From Mycolicibacterium fallax (lineage in GTDB: Bacteria; Actinomycetota; Actinomycetes; Mycobacteriales; Mycobacteriaceae): DNA of 64,000 nucleotides. The notes beneath the pieces are model-generated. The model was not told the origin of the DNA and did no database searches. It saw nothing but the letters and a program-made list of their open reading frames with translations. Location: the NCBI RefSeq assembly GCF_010726955.1, contig NZ_AP022603.1, positions 868,001 to 932,000 on the forward strand. Reading direction: 5' to 3'. Every line of letters starts with the position of its first letter. Position 1 is the first letter of the stretch. Below are positions 60,494 to 64,000 of this stretch, one piece after another. Both the position numbers and the translations under genes were made by a program.

Positions 60494-61876
60494 TCACAGC
60501 CCCTGCAGCTGGGACAGCGTGGCGTGGGCGATCATGAAGTAGATGATCAACCCGGTGCCGTCGACGATGGTGGAGATCATCGGCCCGGACACCAGCGCCG
60601 GATCGACGCGGATCTTCTTCAGCAGCGGCGGCAGCACCGAGGAGATCAGCGCCGACCACAGCACGATCGCCACCACCGTCAGCGCCACCGTCACGGTGAT
60701 CTCCGGTCCCACCCCCAGCGTCCAGGCCCGGATGACGGCGGCCAGCGCCATGGTCAGCGCGATCATCGCGCCGGTGGACAGTTCCTTGACCAGCACCGCC
60801 GGGACGTCGCGCAGCCGGACTTGACCGGTGGCCATCGCCCGCACCAGGGTGGTGGTGATCTGGGTGCCGGTGTTGCCGCCGGTGCCGATCAGCAGCGGGA
60901 TGAAGAACGCCAGCGCGACGACGGCCTCCATCTCGTCCGCGAAATGCCGCAGCACGGTGCCGGTGTAGGCCTCGGCGGCGAACAGCAGCAGCAGCCAGAC
61001 GATCCGCTTGCGCCACAGCAGCAGCGGCGAGGCCCGCAGGTAGGGCACCTCCAGCGGCGCCGAACCGCCCTGCCGTTCGGCGTCCTCGGTGGCCTCCTCG
61101 GCGGCGATGTCGGCGGCGTCGTCCTCGGTGACGATGCCCAGCAGTCGGCCCCGCTCGTCGACGACGGGCACCGCCACCAGGTCGTAGGCGTCCAGCGCGC
61201 GGGCGGCGTCCTCGGCGTCGTCGAGCGCGGCGACCGTGCGGACCTGGGTGTCCATCAGGGTGGCGACTGGGGTGGCGGGAGCGGCCAGCACCAGGTCGCG
61301 AAAGCCGACCACGCCGGCCAGCCGGCCGTCGGACTCGACGATGAAGATGTAGGCCCCGGTGCGGGCGTCGGTGCGCAGGTCGCTGGCCCGGGTGCGCACC
61401 GTGTCGATCGCCTCGGCGGCGGTGGCGCCGGGGGAGACCGTCAGCGTCTCGGGCACCATGTGCGCGGCCGCACTGTCCACCGGCCAGCTCAGCAGGGCGC
61501 GCAGCGCGGCGGCGCGCTCGGCCGGCAGCCCGGTCAGGATCCGGCCCCGGGTGTCCTCGTCGAGTTCGCGCAGCAGGTCGGCGCCTCGGTCGCTGTCGAG
61601 CGCGTCGACGAGGCGGACGCTGTCGGCGGGGACCGCTGCGCGCAGCAACCGGGCGGCCAACTCGTCGTCGACGGAGTCCAGCAGCTCGACCGTGTCGTCG
61701 GTGGCGGCGAAGCCGGCCAGGGCGCGCAGTGCGGCGCGCGGCAGCCGGGCCAGCGCGTGCGATCGGTCGGCGGGCAGCGCGCGGTGGTGCAGCCAGTCGG
61801 CCAGCGCGTCGGGGTCGGCTGCGGCGACGACGTCGGCCAGTTCGGGGGCGTGCAGCGGACCGGATTTGGTGTCCAT
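60494..61876 (-). CDS. mgtE: Magnesium transporter MgtE
   Basis: 460-residue Mg2+ channel. The cytosolic helical N domain (1-130) is followed by two CBS domains (about 140-265, with FIVESDGRLAGVVGFRDLVL and VPVVDERGRLLGIVTEDDAADI). Five membrane helices follow, including PLLIGTGGNTGTQ (about 335-347), the pore-lining signature. Mg2+ bound to the CBS/N domains closes the channel. ATG at 61876. Confidence 0.94.
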   Translation of the reverse strand: MDTKSGPLHAPELADVVAAADPDALADWLHHRALPADRSHALARLPRAALRALAGFAATDDTVELLDSVDDELAARLLRAAVPADSVRLVDALDSDRGADLLRELDEDTRGRILTGLPAERAAALRALLSWPVDSAAAHMVPETLTVSPGATAAEAIDTVRTRASDLRTDARTGAYIFIVESDGRLAGVVGFRDLVLAAPATPVATLMDTQVRTVAALDDAEDAARALDAYDLVAVPVVDERGRLLGIVTEDDAADIAAEEATEDAERQGGSAPLEVPYLRASPLLLWRKRIVWLLLLFAAEAYTGTVLRHFADEMEAVVALAFFIPLLIGTGGNTGTQITTTLVRAMATGQVRLRDVPAVLVKELSTGAMIALTMALAAVIRAWTLGVGPEITVTVALTVVAIVLWSALISSVLPPLLKKIRVDPALVSGPMISTIVDGTGLIIYFMIAHATLSQLQGL

Positions 61877-61969
61877 GCGGGCTTCTCAACCTCGTTCGCG
61901 GGCGGTGGCCTCGGGTGGTGCGACGAGCATACGGCCATGCCGGCGCGACCGCCGGGTTAGCATCCGGAC

Positions 61970-62380
61970 ATGACGCGCGTCGTGGTGCTGCTGGCCGGGA
62001 TGCTGGTTGCCGGGTTCACCGGACTGTTCGGCGCGACCCCGGCGGGGGCCTGGCCCGCGCCGGGCCCGGTGTGCACCTACACGCTGTCCAACCCCGAGGT
62101 GGTGCAGGTCGACGGCGCCGCGACGGTGCAGGTGACGGTCGCGCCGACGGACTGCGGCTGGCCGGCCAGCCCGCGCCAGCATGTGGCATGTCTGCAGGTC
62201 ACCGGGGATCCGGTCACCCACTGCGTGCCCGCGCAGGGCGGCGACATCGCGGTGGTGCGGGTACCGTACCGGCAGGGCGCGGTGTACACCGGAACCGGCC
62301 GGGGCTGCGGTGGCTTCGCCGGCTTCCGGGAGCCGTCGCCGAACTGCCAGCCGCTCGGCCCCAGCACCGCAACTCTGTAG
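61970..62380 (+). CDS. Small secreted cysteine-containing protein
   Basis: 136-residue protein with a signal peptide (about 1-27, MTRVVVLLAGMLVAGFTGLFG ending AGA-WP). Six cysteines in the mature part (VCTYT, TDCGWP, VACLQ, THCVP, RGCGGF, PNCQP) suggest three disulphides in a compact beta-rich fold. No family recognised. ATG at 61970; 6 bp before the next gene, likely co-transcribed. Confidence 0.72.
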   Translation: MTRVVVLLAGMLVAGFTGLFGATPAGAWPAPGPVCTYTLSNPEVVQVDGAATVQVTVAPTDCGWPASPRQHVACLQVTGDPVTHCVPAQGGDIAVVRVPYRQGAVYTGTGRGCGGFAGFREPSPNCQPLGPSTATL

Positions 62381-62386
62381 CACCCG

Positions 62387-63028
62387 ATGAACCAGCAACC
62401 GATGAACCAGGACGCCATGCACCAGGACCCTATGCACCAGGAACCGGCGAGCCCGAACCGTCCCGCGCGCTCGTTCCCGGTCGGCCCCCGGCTGGCGGCG
62501 ATCCTGCTGTCGGCGGCGCTGAGCTCGGCGGCCCTGTGTTCGGCGGCGCCGGCCACCGCCGACCCCGCCGACCCGGCCGGCGATCCGATGACCCCGGCGG
62601 GCAACGCGGCGGCAATGCCGCCGATCGGCGACCCGGCGGCGCCCCCGCCGCCCGGACCGGTGATGCCGCAGAAGGTGCCCGAGATCGCGAACCCGGTCTA
62701 CGGCTCCGGCCAGTACGGTTCCGGCCCGCTGGGCACCCTGCGCGACCTGTGGAACGCGGCCCGCGACCCCTACGGCATGAACACCCCGGACCGGGCGCCC
62801 GGTCCGGCCGCGCCGCCGCCGGGTGCCGGGCCCGCGCCCGCGCTGCCGCCGGGCTTCACCTCGACCAACGCGCCGGGCTCGGAGACCGCCTCGAGCGGAC
62901 CGGCCACCGGTGGCCCCGCGCTGCCGCCCGGCTACTACCCGATCGACGGTCCGCCGCCGCCCGGCTACGAGTACGCCGAGCCGGGGCAACCGCCACCGCC
63001 CGCGCCGGGCACCCCGTTGATCCAGTAG
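62387..63028 (+). CDS. Exported proline-rich protein with an LRDLW motif
   Basis: 213-residue protein. A repetitive N terminus (MNQQPMNQDAMHQDPMHQEP) comes before a basic/hydrophobic signal-anchor (about 33-57). The core GSGPLGTLRDLWNAARDP (about 111-128) and long Pro/Gly/Ala-rich tails follow. The LRDLW core is shared with the protein at 30454. The long pre-signal extension suggests the true start may be internal, although no better ATG/GTG with a ribosome site is evident. Function unknown. Confidence 0.7.
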   Translation: MNQQPMNQDAMHQDPMHQEPASPNRPARSFPVGPRLAAILLSAALSSAALCSAAPATADPADPAGDPMTPAGNAAAMPPIGDPAAPPPPGPVMPQKVPEIANPVYGSGQYGSGPLGTLRDLWNAARDPYGMNTPDRAPGPAAPPPGAGPAPALPPGFTSTNAPGSETASSGPATGGPALPPGYYPIDGPPPPGYEYAEPGQPPPPAPGTPLIQ

Positions 63029-63098
63029 CGGCCCGGCGGCTCAGGTTTGAAACCCGGCTGGTGGGTACCCAGCAAGAATGGCTACGGAGGTTGCACTG

Positions 63099-63338
63099 AT
63101 GAAGAAGACGGCGGTTCGGGTGTTGGCGGCCGCGGCCATGGCGGCCGCGCCGATGGCGGTGGCAATCGGGGTCAATCCCGCGGTGAGCCAGGCCATTCCG
63201 GACTGCGGACCGGGCAGCTGGTTCGACCCCAACATGAGCATCTGCCGGAAGGTCAGTGACATCACCAACCCGCAGGACTGCGGTCCGGGCAACTGGTGGG
63301 ATCCGATGCAGGTGAGGTGCCGGCCGGTCTTCGGCTGA
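63099..63338 (+). CDS. Small secreted protein with two CGPG-W-DP repeats
   Basis: 79-residue protein with a signal peptide (about 1-32, MKKTAVRVLAAAAMAAAP). The mature part is two copies of the unit DCGPGSWFDPNMSICR / DCGPGNWWDPMQVRCR (about 35-50 and 60-75), each with a Cys pair. ATG at 63099 with GGAGG 8 bp upstream; the earlier in-frame ATG at 63078 is less likely. I do not know its role. Confidence 0.75.
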   Translation: MKKTAVRVLAAAAMAAAPMAVAIGVNPAVSQAIPDCGPGSWFDPNMSICRKVSDITNPQDCGPGNWWDPMQVRCRPVFG

Positions 63339-63356
63339 GGTCTGCGGTCGCGTGGC

Positions 63357-63662
63357 TCAGCGCAGCCGCAGGACGACCCCGGCATCGCTGAACACGTCGA
63401 GGACATCGTCGATGAGCGATGCGTCCGGCCCGTCGGCGAGGCGACGACGCGACACCGCGCTGTGCTGCCATTCGAACATGTACGGGCGGTCCTCGGGGGT
63501 GCCGAAGCCGCCGCGCAGGCAGTCCGCCAGGGCGTCGAGGTTGCGGCCGAAATAGCCGCCGCGGCCGTTCACCGCACGCCCGATCTCGCGGTAGAAGTCC
63601 TTGGCCGACTTGATCTTTCGGCCGTCGATCCGATACAGCACGGGCTCGGTTTGGCCGGTCAT
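63357..63662 (-). CDS. Barstar-family ribonuclease inhibitor
   Basis: 101-residue immunity protein. The barstar fold is shown by YRIDGRKIKSAKDFYREIGRAV (about 10-31), GGYFGRNLDALADCLRGGFG (about 35-54), the site that plugs the RNase active site, and FEWQHS. It protects the cell from its cognate barnase-type RNase. Its ATG at 63662 overlaps the stop of the adjacent RNase gene in ATGA, so the pair is made together. Confidence 0.9.
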   Translation of the reverse strand: MTGQTEPVLYRIDGRKIKSAKDFYREIGRAVNGRGGYFGRNLDALADCLRGGFGTPEDRPYMFEWQHSAVSRRRLADGPDASLIDDVLDVFSDAGVVLRLR

Positions 63663-64000
63663 TTTCGCCTGCCCGCATCGGTGATCACGCAGAACGAGTC
63701 GTAGTGATCGCCGGTGTAGAAGTACTGCGGAGGATCGGTCACCGGGCCGCCGCCGGTGACGATCCGCTTGGTCGACCGGTTCCGCGCGCCGGGGGTGATC
63801 ACGGTGTACTCGCGGTAGTAACCGCGGGCCCGCGGGGGCAGGTGCCCTTCGCGGTTGCCGAACACGGTGCCATCGCTGCGCGGGTGGGGGAACGGGCCGC
63901 CGGAGTGGATCCGTCGCACGGTGGCGCCCGCCTCGGGTGGCAGCGTGCGCAGCGGGCAGTCGGCGACCCCGGGCACCCCGGTGGCCGGCGCGGCCGCGGG
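63659..64000 (-). CDS. Barnase/RNase N1-type ribonuclease (5' end beyond window)
   Basis: The C-terminal part of about 113 residues is present. The guanyl-specific RNase core is clear: FGNREGHLPPRARGYYREYTVITPG with the catalytic Glu in REYTV, RNRSTKRIVTGG with the active-site Arg, and YFYTGDHYDSFCVI with the catalytic His. An in-frame GTG exists at 63976, but the frame stays open to the window edge and an export signal is expected further upstream. It forms a toxin-immunity pair with the barstar gene. Confidence 0.88.
   Translation of the reverse strand, partial: PAAAPATGVPGVADCPLRTLPPEAGATVRRIHSGGPFPHPRSDGTVFGNREGHLPPRARGYYREYTVITPGARNRSTKRIVTGGGPVTDPPQYFYTGDHYDSFCVITDAGRRK

Overview
The window is one continuous stretch of a high-GC actinobacterial chromosome, almost certainly a rapidly growing mycobacterium (Mycolicibacterium-like). 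Several blocks follow the order of the M. tuberculosis Rv1844c-Rv1932 region: gnd1-blaR-blaI-(mrsI)-Rv1847, ndh, Rv1856c, apa-Rv1861-adhA-Rv1863c-Rv1867-Rv1868, bfrA, rpfC, Rv1894c, cinA, Rv1904/Rv1906c-like genes, katG-furA and tpx. Typical mycobacterial families also appear: MmpS/MmpL, Apa, DUF732, RipD, a DosR-type nitroreductase and a CYP125-type P450. M. tuberculosis gene equivalences are from memory of those proteins, not from a search. I saw no tRNA, rRNA, insertion sequence, prophage or cas gene.

Layout. 1-5.4 kb: end of gnd1, the BlaR/BlaI pair with an operator, an iron-regulated FhuF-like gene, a candidate iron-responsive small RNA (MrsI), a thioesterase and type II NADH dehydrogenase. 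5.5-14.4 kb: SDR, secreted glycoprotein Apa with a 55-bp VNTR behind it, small membrane protein, nitroreductase, AdhA, CPBP protease, thiolase-like protein and a long Rossmann protein. 14.5-21.4 kb: GH13 enzyme, FtsX-type permease plus an ABC ATPase fused to a cyclic-nucleotide-binding domain, FUSC transporter and an enoyl-CoA hydratase. 21.4-22.4 kb: divergent bfd/bfrA iron-storage pair with several iron boxes. 22.4-27.5 kb: amidohydrolase/SnoaL/amidohydrolase operon divergent from an acyl-CoA thioesterase. 27.5-37.8 kb: RpfC, ferredoxin FdxA, CYP125 homologue, secreted proteins, KstR-box nitronate monooxygenase, GH2 enzyme, unusual GNAT protein and CinA, with 63-bp CRISPR-like tandem repeats before cinA. 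37.8-43.5 kb: thiolase/DUF35 pair, AraC regulator with hydrolase, amidohydrolase, YaaA. 43.6-47 kb: MmpS/MmpL exporter. 47-51.9 kb: small secreted proteins, beta-lactamase-like protein, STAS protein, fatty acyl-AMP ligase. 52-57.2 kb: KatG-FurA, a degenerate MenC-like protein, cutinase, Tpx. 57.4-64 kb: RipD, membrane protein, acyl-CoA synthetase, MgtE, secreted proteins, and a barstar/barnase pair cut by the window end.

Themes. Iron: IdeR-type boxes precede the FhuF-like gene, the candidate MrsI RNA, bfd/bfrA and mmpS-mmpL, suggesting one iron regulon for uptake, sparing, storage and siderophore export. Redox and oxidative stress: KatG/FurA, Tpx, Ndh, FdxA, YaaA. Lipid and sterol catabolism: CYP125 homologue, KstR-box flavoenzyme, thiolases, enoyl-CoA hydratase, FadD-type enzymes, thioesterases. 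Cell envelope: Apa, RpfC, RipD, MmpL, cutinase and several short proline-rich exported proteins.
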